NCBI GenBank assembly: GCA_015232315.1
Contig: JADFZZ010000004.1
Span: 1-64,000, forward strand
DNA length: 64,000 bases
Reading direction: 5' to 3'
DNA from: SAR324 cluster bacterium
Lineage (GTDB): Bacteria; SAR324; NAC60-12
This document shows, piece after piece, positions 18,342-26,961 of the stretch. Each line of letters starts with the position of its first letter. Positions within the stretch are counted from its first letter, which is position 1. Under the pieces are notes generated by a model. That model saw only the letters and a list, made by a program, of their open reading frames with translations, searched no databases and was not told the DNA's origin. Made by a program: the position numbers and the translations under genes.

Positions 18342-19745
18342 TTACAATCCCAATGAGGCCAGCAGATCATCGACAAGTTCCTGTTGATGGTCTCCAACCT
18401 CACTCATCTGTCCGGGTTTGAGGTTTTCATTGGCTTCTTCCTGTTGATAAATATTTTTTAATTTGGTCAGGTTGATTAAAAATGTTTGTTGTCCAGGTTG
18501 CAATTCAGCAAACCATTCCATGGCTTTTGTGAAGGAGTTGCCCACCAGACTGATGGAATTTTTCCAGATCCCCATTCGTGTTTCACGATCTTCTTCTGAA
18601 TCTCCATTAACTTGCAGCGCAATGGAATATGAGTCTTGCACCAATTCCGAAGCATTTTCCCAAAGCTCCATCTGTTTTTCCTGATTTTCATTATTCTGGT
18701 CAAAGATTTTTTGAAACTCCTGCACACTGAAAGTTACAATTTTTTTAATGGTTTCAATCTTCTGTCCCAGGTCATGTTTCTGACGTTCAAGCACAGCATT
18801 TGTTTCTTGCAGTTTTTTTTGAGTACTGAGTTTTTCCATGACTTCGGACACACGTTCCAGCATTTTGGCCACAGTATTTTCAATTTCTTCCCTGATATTC
18901 TTGTGTTTGTGTTGAAGGGCTTCATTGGGACAATCCAGTGAGGGATAATTTCGAACAAGGATGGCCAAACCATTGGGATCAGAACCGCTCTTTTCCAGAT
19001 CCCAGAAAATTGCCCATGCCGCATTGACAGATAGACTGTCGGCCTCATGCCCCTCAGTGGTTTCAAGTCCATATTCTTCCAACGCCTGATTTAATAGTTT
19101 AAGCTCCAGACTTCCAAGGGTTTGTGCGGATTTCAGGATGGATTGCTCTATGTTTTCAGCATCCATAACTGTGATTTGATCAGTCATGCCAATCGCCTTC
19201 CCGTCATTCCTCGCCAAGATTGAAATCTTTAGAGGCCCCCATTTTTCAAAAGTCAGGCGTTTGATGGATTCAAAGAAAAATTGAGTCAATAATTCAGCGG
19301 TCTGGCAGTTTGAGCTGTTGACAATAAAATCAACGTAAGCATCCTTGTTTTGATCATTCAATCGGCCTTGTTTGATGACGTTGATAGCCCGTTTGATGAT
19401 TTCACGAAATTCGATAGGATTGAAGGGTTTATGGATCAATCCCTGGGCACCTTTCTGGTAGCAGGCTTGTGCCACTGTGTTGCTGACCAGACTGGTAAGG
19501 ATGAAGACCGAATAGGAATCTGCCGGACTCGGTTGCAGTGTTTCCAGAATGTTCAATCCGCCCATCCCCGGCATGTTTAAATCAAGGACAAGGATCGTCG
19601 GGGATTTTTCATAAAAAAGTTTCAACGCTTCCTCACCATCCTTCGCAAAAGCCAATTCATAAGGTTCCGCTTTGAGGATGTCTTTGATCGTGATCAGCAA
19701 AGAGGGATCATCGTCGGCAATCAGAATAACAGGTTTTTGACTCAT
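18342..19745 (-). CDS. Response regulator with CheZ-like C-terminal tail
   Basis: 467 residues. A receiver domain occupies residues 1-120, with DDD at 11-13, phosphoacceptor D55 (ILVLDLNMPGMGG) and the HKPFNP lysine. Residues about 130-270 form an unrecognised globular domain (YVDFIVNSSNCQTAELLTQF). About 275-460 is helical, with two similar segments (MELWENASELVQDSYS and MGIWKNSISLVGNSFT). The last residues, QELVDDLLASLGL, closely match the CheY-binding tail of CheZ (VDDLLDSLGF in E. coli), but the catalytic DFQDLTGQ helix of CheZ is not seen. It is convergent with the chemoreceptor-STAS pair. A role in binding phospho-CheY is inferred. Confidence 0.75.
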   Translation of the reverse strand: MSQKPVILIADDDPSLLITIKDILKAEPYELAFAKDGEEALKLFYEKSPTILVLDLNMPGMGGLNILETLQPSPADSYSVFILTSLVSNTVAQACYQKGAQGLIHKPFNPIEFREIIKRAINVIKQGRLNDQNKDAYVDFIVNSSNCQTAELLTQFFFESIKRLTFEKWGPLKISILARNDGKAIGMTDQITVMDAENIEQSILKSAQTLGSLELKLLNQALEEYGLETTEGHEADSLSVNAAWAIFWDLEKSGSDPNGLAILVRNYPSLDCPNEALQHKHKNIREEIENTVAKMLERVSEVMEKLSTQKKLQETNAVLERQKHDLGQKIETIKKIVTFSVQEFQKIFDQNNENQEKQMELWENASELVQDSYSIALQVNGDSEEDRETRMGIWKNSISLVGNSFTKAMEWFAELQPGQQTFLINLTKLKNIYQQEEANENLKPGQMSEVGDHQQELVDDLLASLGL

Positions 19746-20067
19746 GACATTTCGCTCTGGAATAAGTTCGGTTCTAGTTTGTTACCCTCTATTTTTGCCA
19801 CAGAGACACAGAGGATTTTTCCACGCTTTAATAGTCCCTCGTACCGCACTCTGTCGGCTTAACACAGTCCAACTGTTAAGCCGTAGCACTTTAGCACTGC
19901 ACTCAAGGTAAAAGTCACTTTCTGGATACGTTCGTCTGCGGGTTAATGCAAGGAGCGGAATTGCTCTGGAAAAAAAATAGTGGAAAATGAATGGAAAGTA
20001 CAGATCAAAGACAGAATAACTCACTGCTGTGCTGAACATCAGGGCCTGTTTCTTTGGTCAATTCAGC
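19746..20067. other. Gene-free region with a 10-bp-stem hairpin
   Basis: No convincing gene. The notable structure is a perfect inverted repeat CGGCTTAACA (19855-19864) and TGTTAAGCCG (19874-19883) with a 9-nt loop. It lies between the starts of one minus-strand gene and the end of another, and has no following T tract, so it is probably not a simple intrinsic terminator. A minus-strand open frame through this region has a composition unlike protein and was not accepted. Confidence 0.5.
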
Positions 20068-20982
20068 TTACTCAGCAATTAACGGAACACTCCCAATTTT
20101 GGAAAGATCCTGAAACATGTTCCATAAATCGGAAGTGACAGGGCCCATGGGATGATCGTGTTTGCGCAAAACCTTGATTTCCAGTCGGGCTGGACTCGGG
20201 TAGTTCTCTATCTCAAGCTGCACAAGGCAGCCCTCACGTAATTCGGCTTGGATCAAATGTTCAGGAAGCCTGCCCCAGCCCATGCCAGAGAGGATGATTT
20301 GCTTTTTGGTATGGTGATCATTCACATACCAGCGGCGGATTTCCGGGATGACCCCGAATTGTTTGTCAGACGGCACAGGACTGCTGTCGCGAACAATGAT
20401 CTGAACCTGCTCCTGTAAATCTTCAAAATGGAGTTTCCGCTCAATATGTGCCAGCGGATTGCTGGCAGATGACACCGCGATCAGGGTGGTGTGTGTAAAA
20501 TCAATGGCATCCAGTTGCAGTTCTTCTGTAGGCCAGGGGCTAATGGCAATATCCACCTTATCCTGGACCAGCAACTCCACCGCACCAGACAGATTTTCAA
20601 CCGAAAGATGAAACTGGGTGTAGGGATGCCGCTCTTCACATTGTTTCAGAATTCGCAGAAACAGTGGAATCGGACAGGCTCCTTCTATGGCTATCCGGAT
20701 CTCGGGTTCCTGACCGGTGGATAACTGATGAGCCAGTTGTTCAAACGAATCAGATTGCCGCAACACCATTTTCGCTCTTTCATACAAGGCCAGGCCTGCT
20801 GGTGTCAAATTAGCCCGATACTGATCTCTGGAGAAAATCTTCAAAGCAAATTCCTCTTCGAGTTTTTTCATGGCGACACTCACAGTCGGCTGGGTTCGAT
20901 ACAGGGCCTCAGCCGCGGATATCACACTTCCCGTTTCAACAATCTTTACCAGCATTTTAAGTTGATCCAGCGTCATACTCAC
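20068..20982 (-). CDS. LysR-family transcriptional regulator
   Basis: 304 residues: the N-terminal winged helix (MTLDQLKMLVKIVETGSVIS, then AAEALYRTQPTVSVAMKKLE) and a type-2 periplasmic-binding-like effector domain (LSVENLSGAVELLVQDKVDI, AISPWPTEELQ). Length and order are normal for LysR. It is divergent from the yceI gene at 21143 across 160 bp containing an AGAACA/TGTTCT inverted repeat, so yceI and the following reductase are candidate targets. The inducer is unknown. Confidence 0.9.
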   Translation of the reverse strand: MSMTLDQLKMLVKIVETGSVISAAEALYRTQPTVSVAMKKLEEEFALKIFSRDQYRANLTPAGLALYERAKMVLRQSDSFEQLAHQLSTGQEPEIRIAIEGACPIPLFLRILKQCEERHPYTQFHLSVENLSGAVELLVQDKVDIAISPWPTEELQLDAIDFTHTTLIAVSSASNPLAHIERKLHFEDLQEQVQIIVRDSSPVPSDKQFGVIPEIRRWYVNDHHTKKQIILSGMGWGRLPEHLIQAELREGCLVQLEIENYPSPARLEIKVLRKHDHPMGPVTSDLWNMFQDLSKIGSVPLIAE

Positions 20983-21071
20983 TCTTGATATAAATTTCCT
21001 ATCAACATTATTGAAATAAAATATTTTTAATCTATCAAAAACGCAGGTAACCTTCGATCAGTTATTGAAAA

Positions 21072-21093
21072 AGAACAAACTTAAAGGTGTTCT
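21072..21093. promoter_or_regulatory. Inverted repeat between LysR and yceI genes
   Basis: AGAACA at 21072-21077 and TGTTCT at 21088-21093 form a perfect inverted repeat with a 10-nt AT-rich spacer, 50 bp before the yceI start. Its position between divergent genes and its symmetry fit a LysR-type regulatory site, although the classic T-N11-A centre was not identified with confidence. Confidence 0.35.
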
Positions 21094-21142
21094 CATTTTT
21101 CAAAAATGTTCGTGTTCATTTCCTTTTTAGTGGAGAAAAAAT

Positions 21143-21727
21143 ATGTTGAATAAAATTTTTGCAACCGGTTTGAGTTTCCTTGTCCTGTCAACCTCTGCCT
21201 TAGCCGCTCGTTATGATGTGGATCCGGTGCATTCACAGGTACATTTTACCATTCCTCACCTGGTCATGTTCAAGGTCAGGGGAACCTTCACGGATATGAG
21301 TGGTCAGGTTGAGGTGGACACCACCAAACAAACCATTACAGCCGTACAGGGAACCGTTAAATCCGCATCGATTGATACAAGGGAGTCCAAACGTGACGAA
21401 CATTTAAGAAGTCCTGATTTTTTTGACACCGCCCAATATCCTGAAATTACTTTTGTCAGCAAGAAAATTACAGGCAAGGGAAGCAAAATCACAGTCGTTG
21501 GCGATTTAACCATCCATGGTGTTACAAAATCTGTTGAACTGAAAGGTTCTTATCTGGGTGCCAATAAAGACCCCTGGGGCAATGAACGAACCGGCTTTGA
21601 AGCTACGGGGAAAATCAACCGCAAAGATTTCGGACTCACCTGGAACAAAGCACTGGAAACAGGTGGATTTGTTGTCGGTGATGAAGTACAGATCGGTCTG
21701 GAAATTGAGGCCGTAAAACAAAAGTAA
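21143..21727 (+). CDS. yceI: YceI family periplasmic protein
   Basis: 194 residues. A Sec signal peptide (MLNKIFATGLSFLVLSTSAL, cleavage after ALA) precedes a lipocalin-like YceI barrel: RYDVDPVHSQVHFTIPHLVM, VKSASIDTRESKRDEHLRSP, DFFDTAQYPEITFVSKK, VGDLTIHGVTKSVELK, GFEATGKINRKDFGLTWN. Family members bind isoprenoid-type lipids in the periplasm and are induced by stress or high pH in E. coli. GGAG precedes the ATG. The gene is monocistronic or followed by the Old Yellow Enzyme gene; an 80-bp palindrome and a mobile element now separate the two. Confidence 0.9.
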   Translation: MLNKIFATGLSFLVLSTSALAARYDVDPVHSQVHFTIPHLVMFKVRGTFTDMSGQVEVDTTKQTITAVQGTVKSASIDTRESKRDEHLRSPDFFDTAQYPEITFVSKKITGKGSKITVVGDLTIHGVTKSVELKGSYLGANKDPWGNERTGFEATGKINRKDFGLTWNKALETGGFVVGDEVQIGLEIEAVKQK

Positions 21728-21739
21728 TAAATCCGCTTT

Positions 21740-21819
21740 GAACCGCTGCTGGGGACCCGCCTCCGGAGGCTTGCCAATGAGCATTGGAAGGGCACCGGAG
21801 GTGTGTTATGGAACGGTTC
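21740..21819. repeat. 80-bp nested imperfect palindrome
   Basis: Three nested inverted pairs share nearly one centre (21780): GAACCG (21740-21745) with CGGTTC (21814-21819), CCTCCGG (21760-21766) with CCGGAGG (21795-21801), and CCAATG (21774-21779) with CATTGG (21782-21787). Transcribed, this gives a long interrupted hairpin directly after the yceI stop codon. It has no T tract. It could stabilise the mRNA end, act as a weak terminator, or be a folded repeat element. Confidence 0.7.
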
Positions 21820-21858
21820 AGACGAGACGTCCGCAACCAGATTAATCTTAAAAAACTT

Positions 21859-22019
21859 CCTACTGTAAATAATTTGGTGATGAAATCCTGTGGCCCGCCA
21901 CGATGTCATCCCCGTGAAAACGGGGATCCAGGAGTGCGCCGATGGATTCCGTGTCAAGCACGGAATGACACCTTGCGATGGCTTGATTCGGTTGCCGTCA
22001 CCAGAAAATTTACAGCAGG
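21859..22019 (+). mobile_element. 161-bp miniature element, copy 1, with 8-bp target duplication
   Basis: First of three nearly identical 161-bp copies. The ends are inverted: CCTACTGTAAAT at the left and ATTTACAGCAGG at the right. AAAAACTT at 21851-21858 is repeated at 22020-22027, an 8-bp target site duplication. Inside are two hairpins, CCCCGT-GAAA-ACGGGG and ATTCCGTG-TCAAG-CACGGAAT. There is no transposase, so it would be moved in trans. It sits 53 bp upstream of the Old Yellow Enzyme start and leaves a misleading in-frame extension of that gene. Confidence 0.9.
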
Positions 22020-22072
22020 AAAAACTTCGGGTACTTGTCAATAAAAACATTCATCAACCTCAAGAGGATATC

Positions 22073-23146
22073 ATGATTCTATTCAGTAAATTCAATTTAG
22101 GCCCTATAGAACTAAAAAATCGTTTGGTAATGGCACCCATGACACGCTCCAGAGCCATTGGCAATGTTCCCAATGAAATCATGGTGAAATACTATGAACT
22201 TCGAGCAGACGCAGGATTAATAATCACTGAAGGAACGGCTCCGTCCATCAATGGCCTTGGATATCCTCGTATTCCGGGAATTTATTCTGACGCACAGATT
22301 GAAGGGTGGGCACAAGTGACTAAAGCTGTGCATAAAAAGGGTGGTAAAATTTTTTTACAGATAATGCACACCGGACGTATTTCACACCCTGATAATATGG
22401 CTGAAGGTGCCAAAGTACTTGCTCCGTCGGCAATTAAAGCGGCTGGAGAGATGTATACTGATGCGAAGGGATTGCAGACACATCCGGTACCTAAAGAAAT
22501 GACAACCGCCGATATTGAACAGACACAGCAGGAATTTGTCCAGGCGGCCAGGAATGCCATCAAGGCAGGTTTTGACGGTGTTGAACTTCATGGCGCTAAC
22601 GGCTATCTGATAGACCAATTTATCAATTCAGGATCCAACATCCGGACAGATCGCTATGGAGGATCGATTGAAAACCGTTCTCGATTTGCGATTGAAACAG
22701 CCGCCAAAGTTGCCAGTGCTATTGGCGCCGAGCGAACAAGCATTCGTCTTTCCCCCTATGGTGTCTACAATGACATGGTCATCTTTGAGGACGTAGAACA
22801 GACCTATGAATATCTTGCTCTTGAATTGGGTAAGCTGAAATTGGCCTACATTCACATTGTTGATCATTCTTCACAGGGAGCACCTGCTGTTCCTGATTCC
22901 ATCAAAAGCAAAATCAGGAACGTTTTTGGCAGAACCATCATTGCCAGTGGAGGATTGAATAAAGAAAAAGCGGAGCAAATCCTGGAACTCAATAAAGCGG
23001 AACTTACGGCATTCGGTCAATTATTCCTGTCTAACCCTGATTTGGTTCATCGGCTTAAAAACAATCTCGAATTGAACACAACGGATTACTCAACGCTGTT
23101 CACTCCCGGAGAAAAGGGATATCTGGATTACCCGTTATCGAAATAG
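22073..23146 (+). CDS. Old Yellow Enzyme family NADH:flavin oxidoreductase
   Basis: 357 residues from ATG 22073, which follows AAGAGGATATC; the longer frame upstream reads through the inserted miniature element and is rejected. The FMN-binding TIM barrel of the N-ethylmaleimide/alkene reductase group is clear: LKNRLVMAPMTRSRA, LIITEGTAPSINGLGYPRIP, VELHGANGYLIDQFINSGSN, RTDRYGGSIENRSRFAIE, IASGGLNKEKAEQIL. These enzymes reduce activated C=C bonds or nitro groups using NAD(P)H. The protein is cytosolic and of normal length. Confidence 0.92.
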   Translation: MILFSKFNLGPIELKNRLVMAPMTRSRAIGNVPNEIMVKYYELRADAGLIITEGTAPSINGLGYPRIPGIYSDAQIEGWAQVTKAVHKKGGKIFLQIMHTGRISHPDNMAEGAKVLAPSAIKAAGEMYTDAKGLQTHPVPKEMTTADIEQTQQEFVQAARNAIKAGFDGVELHGANGYLIDQFINSGSNIRTDRYGGSIENRSRFAIETAAKVASAIGAERTSIRLSPYGVYNDMVIFEDVEQTYEYLALELGKLKLAYIHIVDHSSQGAPAVPDSIKSKIRNVFGRTIIASGGLNKEKAEQILELNKAELTAFGQLFLSNPDLVHRLKNNLELNTTDYSTLFTPGEKGYLDYPLSK

Positions 23147-23248
23147 GGGCAATTCCCTTTCTTTGCCGGTGTGCATCTTTTCGCGTCAGATGGTTTTCCA
23201 GGTGCGATTAGATGCTACGTGAGCAGCGATTCGAGAGAGACTAAGATA

Positions 23249-23620
23249 TTACGTTTCCAGAGCGGCGTAAGTGGATTTCAACAAGTGCTGAAACGCCTCC
23301 AGAGCGGTTTGGGTGCGTTGAGAATCAGGATCATAACGCAAGGCAGTTTTCCAGGCGGGAATTATTTCCTGATAACGGTGTAATTGTGCCAGCAGTTTTC
23401 CCCGTAAAAGATGAAATTCTGCCTGAGCACTGAACCATTCAAGGGCCTGATCAACCAGACGCAGAGCTTCATGCCAGTGTTCCTGACGAGCCGCTATCAC
23501 CGCCTGGTTATAAAAAAATACCGCGTTATTACGAATTTGAAGCAATGGTGTCAGATCACACTGGCAACGGGTGCAAACCGGTTTTCCCCGATAAGGCGCA
23601 TGACACACGGGACACTTCAT
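23249..23620 (-). CDS. Zinc-ribbon protein with TPR-like helices, last gene of the Hsp70 operon
   Basis: 123 residues. The N-terminus has two CxxC knuckles (KCPVCHAPYRGKPVCTRCQC), a zinc ribbon. The remainder is helical with TPR periodicity: AVIAARQEHWHEALRLVDQA, LLRGKLLAQLHRYQEIIPAW, KTALRYDPDS. Its ATG overlaps the stop codon of the upstream Hsp70 gene by 4 bases (ATGA), which implies translational coupling and a shared function, for example as a client adaptor or co-chaperone. I do not know a named family for this combination. Confidence 0.75.
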   Translation of the reverse strand: MKCPVCHAPYRGKPVCTRCQCDLTPLLQIRNNAVFFYNQAVIAARQEHWHEALRLVDQALEWFSAQAEFHLLRGKLLAQLHRYQEIIPAWKTALRYDPDSQRTQTALEAFQHLLKSTYAALET

Positions 23621-25392
23621 GTGTTGCCTTCCAGATAATATAACACGTCCGCGATCTCCTCACCCAAACGGTTTATTTCAGACTCATTTTGATCTTGAAT
23701 CGCCTCAATCCATTCGTCCAACAGATCATCCAGATCGTTAGCCTCGGCATCATCCTGTATGCGTTCCAGTTGTAACCGGGCCCGATCATACAGTGTTTGT
23801 TGTGCTTCTGAAAATGGCATATCCGCTTCTTCATCCAGGCCCTCATCTTTGAGTTCTTCATCGCCATCGTAATGGTTTTCCCACAGTTCTTCGAGTTTTT
23901 CCTGCACGTTTTTCAGTTGTGGTGCTGAGATCTCACTGTTGTTTTTTGAAATGGAAAGCTTCTGTTGCTTGCCGGATGTCCGATCTTGAGCTGTTACAGT
24001 CAAAATCCCATTCACATCAAAATCAAAATGGACTTCAATCTGCAAAGTATGGGCTGGCGCGGGAGGCAAATCTTCAATCCACATTTCGCCCAGACAGATA
24101 TTGTAATCCACAAGGAATTGCTCCCCCTGATAGATCGCAACCTCTATTCTGGACATATCATCATTCGGATTGGAATAAATCTGGGAACGAGAGACCGGCA
24201 CCACCGTGTTGCGTGGAATAATCACGCTGAATAAATTGGGAATCATGAATCCCTCAGGTCCGAGTCCAATCGTTGCGACACCAAGGGAATAAGGGGTCAC
24301 ATCCACCAGAATGGAATCAATCTGATCCCCGGACAGAATACCCGCTTGATAGGCGGCGCCCATGGCCACACACAAATCCGGGTCAATTTCATCATAGAGC
24401 GTTTTGCCCAAATGCGCGGTCAACATGTCACGCAGTAACGGAATCCGTGTGGAACCGCCCGCCAGAATCACCCGATCCAGATCAGCCGCTTCCAGATTGG
24501 CGTCGGACATCGCCTGATCAACACATTCCAGCGTTGATTTGAGCAACGACTCAATCTGAGCGTCAAAATCCTTCCGGCTGATGGTTGTGGAAAGATGCAG
24601 GGCTTCATTCCCTTTTTTGGAAAGAAATTCCTCTTTCACATCGACAAACCCATAACTGGAAAGCTGGATTTTTGTTTTTTCTGCGGCACGCAGGAGCCGG
24701 GCCATGGCACGGGTGTCATTGCGCAAATCCACTTTATGTTTTTTCTCAAATTCCTGAACCAGCAAATTCTGAAGTTTACGGTCAAAATCATCGCCACCCA
24801 ACATGTTATTGCCATGACTTGAGAGCACTTCGGTGATACCGCCTGAAATTTCTACAATGGAGACATCGAGCGTTCCTCCACCCAAATCGTAAACCAGAAC
24901 TTTTTCCGGCACAGAGGATTGGAGGTTATAAACCAGGGCCGCGGCGGTGGGTTCATTGATGATGCGCAACACCTCAAACCCTGCCATCTCACCGGCCTGC
25001 TTGGTTGCCTGCCTCTGAGCATCACTGAAATAGGCCGGAACCGTAATGACGGCTTTATCCACAGGTTCCTTGAGCACTGTTTCGGCCCGTTCCTTGAGTT
25101 TTTTCAGAATGATCGCTGAAATTTCTGATGGTGAAAATGTTTTGTCATTCAAATGAAACTGATGATCGGTGCCCATTTTCCGTTTGACAGACATCACCGT
25201 CGCATCAGGGTTGATCACATATTGATTGTAAGCTTCTTTCCCAACCAGCAGATTTCCTTCCGCGGAAAGTCCCACCACCGAGGGTAACAATTTTTCTCCC
25301 GAGGCATCCGCCAGAACCTTGGCTTTTCCATCTTCCAAAACAGCGACAACCGAGTTAGTGGTTCCCAAATCAATTCCAATAATTTTTGCCAT
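23617..25392 (-). CDS. dnaK: Hsp70 chaperone (DnaK paralogue type)
   Basis: 591 residues, start behind AAGGATAG. The ATPase domain is complete: IGIDLGTTNSVVAVLEDGKA, VITVPAYFSDAQRQATKQAG, INEPTAAALVYNL, VYDLGGGTLDVSIVEISGG, VILAGGSTRIPLLRDML. The substrate-binding beta domain follows (LVDVTPYSLGVATIGLGPEG, FDFDVNGILTVTAQDRTSGK). The lid is shorter and more acidic than in E. coli DnaK (638 residues), and the EEVD-like tail is replaced by YYLEGNT. Encoded with GrpE, a degenerate J protein and a large repeat protein, it looks like a specialised second Hsp70 machine. Whether another dnaK exists elsewhere cannot be seen. Confidence 0.92.
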   Translation of the reverse strand: MAKIIGIDLGTTNSVVAVLEDGKAKVLADASGEKLLPSVVGLSAEGNLLVGKEAYNQYVINPDATVMSVKRKMGTDHQFHLNDKTFSPSEISAIILKKLKERAETVLKEPVDKAVITVPAYFSDAQRQATKQAGEMAGFEVLRIINEPTAAALVYNLQSSVPEKVLVYDLGGGTLDVSIVEISGGITEVLSSHGNNMLGGDDFDRKLQNLLVQEFEKKHKVDLRNDTRAMARLLRAAEKTKIQLSSYGFVDVKEEFLSKKGNEALHLSTTISRKDFDAQIESLLKSTLECVDQAMSDANLEAADLDRVILAGGSTRIPLLRDMLTAHLGKTLYDEIDPDLCVAMGAAYQAGILSGDQIDSILVDVTPYSLGVATIGLGPEGFMIPNLFSVIIPRNTVVPVSRSQIYSNPNDDMSRIEVAIYQGEQFLVDYNICLGEMWIEDLPPAPAHTLQIEVHFDFDVNGILTVTAQDRTSGKQQKLSISKNNSEISAPQLKNVQEKLEELWENHYDGDEELKDEGLDEEADMPFSEAQQTLYDRARLQLERIQDDAEANDLDDLLDEWIEAIQDQNESEINRLGEEIADVLYYLEGNT

Positions 25393-25402
25393 AAATCTAT
25401 CC

Positions 25403-26419
25403 TTAATTCATTGTTTTTTGTTTAACAGTAACGACCACCTCACTCAGTCGAAAAATCTGACCTTTCCAGCGATATCCCCGCAAAACCCGGGAATAAACCT
25501 TGTTGGCCTCATCGTCATCCTGCACACTGTGCTGATCAACCGCAGTCATGGTTGAAGGATCAAATTTTTCTCCTACGGTTTCATAGGGTTCCACTTCATG
25601 GTTGGCCATCAGGTTCCACAGTCGTTCCCTGATCAGTTCCAGTCCATGTACTCCACTCTCAAGGATTTTCCCAATATTTTCATTTCCTCCGAAATGCCAC
25701 CACTTGTGGTCCTCGTGACTGGACGTTTTCCAGTGATCAATCGCATAATCCAGACTATCCACAGCGGCTATGAGTTCCTTGAACAGTGTTTTGAATTCCT
25801 GCTCCTTCCTGGACTCCAGTTGCCCCGATAGTGTCTTTTCTAGTTCAACAAATTTTTGCTGGTGAGTGATTTCCTCCGCCTCCAGGCGTTGGCGCAGGGT
25901 ATCCACCAGTTCAATTGATTTGTTAAGGGTTGACAGCGTAGTATTCTGAGCTTTAGTCTGTTGCTTGACTTCTTGTTTGAGCGCCAGCCATTCTCCGGTG
26001 ATTTTGAAAAAATCAAATTTTTCCACTTCAATTTCAGGAATAGCGGCGTTGCTGTCAAATTCCATGAGCGCATCATTGATCTGAATCGCATCCTGAAAAT
26101 TCTGAAAGGCCTCCAGATTCCCAACTGAAACCGTGTATGATTTTGGGGGCGTAGCTTCTTCCTGATGGAAAGGAAGAGCCTGTGGCGATTCCTCAACTGT
26201 AACGGTAGGGGGCGTTGAAGTTTCGGCCTCTTCAGGTTGCGATGGTGCTTGAGCGTGCGTGTCTTCCTGAATGAAAGGGAGTGCTTCGGGCGATGTCTCA
26301 CCTTTAGAGAAAAATGACTTAAACAAAGATGTCACGGCTACTCGTTTAACACGAGTTTCTGTCGCTGACTTGATCCTCGCATCCGATTTCATCCGCGGAA
26401 AAGTTAAATGTTTATCCAT
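25403..26419 (-). CDS. grpE: GrpE-like nucleotide exchange factor with long N-terminal extension
   Basis: 338 residues from ATG 26419 (an in-frame TTG at 26428 is possible). Only the last ~130 residues are GrpE-like: a helix with LFKELIAAVDSLDYAIDHWK, then the wing domain EVEPYETVGEKFDPSTMTAV, with YSRVLRGYRWKGQIFRLSEV. E. coli GrpE has about 197 residues; here an additional region rich in Pro, Glu and Gln (about 35-100) and a predicted coiled coil (about 140-210) precede it. It ends 10 bp before the Hsp70 start, so it should serve that Hsp70. Confidence 0.85.
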   Translation of the reverse strand: MDKHLTFPRMKSDARIKSATETRVKRVAVTSLFKSFFSKGETSPEALPFIQEDTHAQAPSQPEEAETSTPPTVTVEESPQALPFHQEEATPPKSYTVSVGNLEAFQNFQDAIQINDALMEFDSNAAIPEIEVEKFDFFKITGEWLALKQEVKQQTKAQNTTLSTLNKSIELVDTLRQRLEAEEITHQQKFVELEKTLSGQLESRKEQEFKTLFKELIAAVDSLDYAIDHWKTSSHEDHKWWHFGGNENIGKILESGVHGLELIRERLWNLMANHEVEPYETVGEKFDPSTMTAVDQHSVQDDDEANKVYSRVLRGYRWKGQIFRLSEVVVTVKQKTMN

Positions 26420-26483
26420 AAAGCACAACCAAGGACCATTAAAAAAATAACTTTGAAAGGTACAACTTATTCTATTGCCGTTT

Positions 26484-26789
26484 CTAAAAGGTGAGTTGAA
26501 TGAGTTTTTCCAGACTTAATTTTATCTGTTTTTGCTGTGCCTCACGTAAGGTGTCAAACGGAGATAGCAATGTAGGACCTTCAACTTTAAGTTGACGGAA
26601 TTGTTTCTTTTGTCCGCCGCCCTGTTTGCTCATTTTGAGGGCTTCTTCGTAAGCTTTGCGGATTTCCTTAAATTTTTCAGGATGCTTATCCGGTGTGTAA
26701 ATTTTGATTTTGTCAAAATAAGCCTGTTTAATTTTAGCGGCATCCGCATCGGTGCTGATTTCCAACAAGTCAAATGGATCTTGTTCCAT
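26484..26789 (-). CDS. Degenerate J-domain protein
   Basis: 101 residues, ATG at 26789 behind AAGGAAATTTT. The N-terminal 60 residues are a J domain by helix pattern (DPFDLLEISTDADAAKIKQA, YFDKIKIYTPDKHPEKFKEI, RKAYEEALKMS). The diagnostic HPD between helices II and III reads TPD, so the essential His is replaced by Thr. HPD is required to stimulate Hsp70 ATPase, so this protein either uses a different contact or only tethers Hsp70. It has no Gly/Phe or zinc-finger part. It lies between the repeat protein and GrpE genes of the operon. Confidence 0.8.
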   Translation of the reverse strand: MEQDPFDLLEISTDADAAKIKQAYFDKIKIYTPDKHPEKFKEIRKAYEEALKMSKQGGGQKKQFRQLKVEGPTLLSPFDTLREAQQKQIKLSLEKLIQLTF

Positions 26790-26961
26790 AAAATTTCCTT
26801 AATCAAAAATTATTTTATTTTTTCTGGACTTTGAAAATTTCGAGGTATCATCTCGAAAGAATGTGAGAGATCTGTCGTAATATCAAAGAGTTAATATTTT
26901 TCCCATCGGCCGGAATGACACATCGTGAGATTAATAATCTCAGTGGCTTACGATAAAATGT

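Noticed and set aside
19782-20039. 85-residue minus-strand ORF
   Set aside because: It has no ribosome site or recognisable composition and spans a hairpin.
21890-22072. N-terminal extension of the Old Yellow Enzyme gene
   Set aside because: It translates the inserted miniature element; family homology and a ribosome site begin at 22073.
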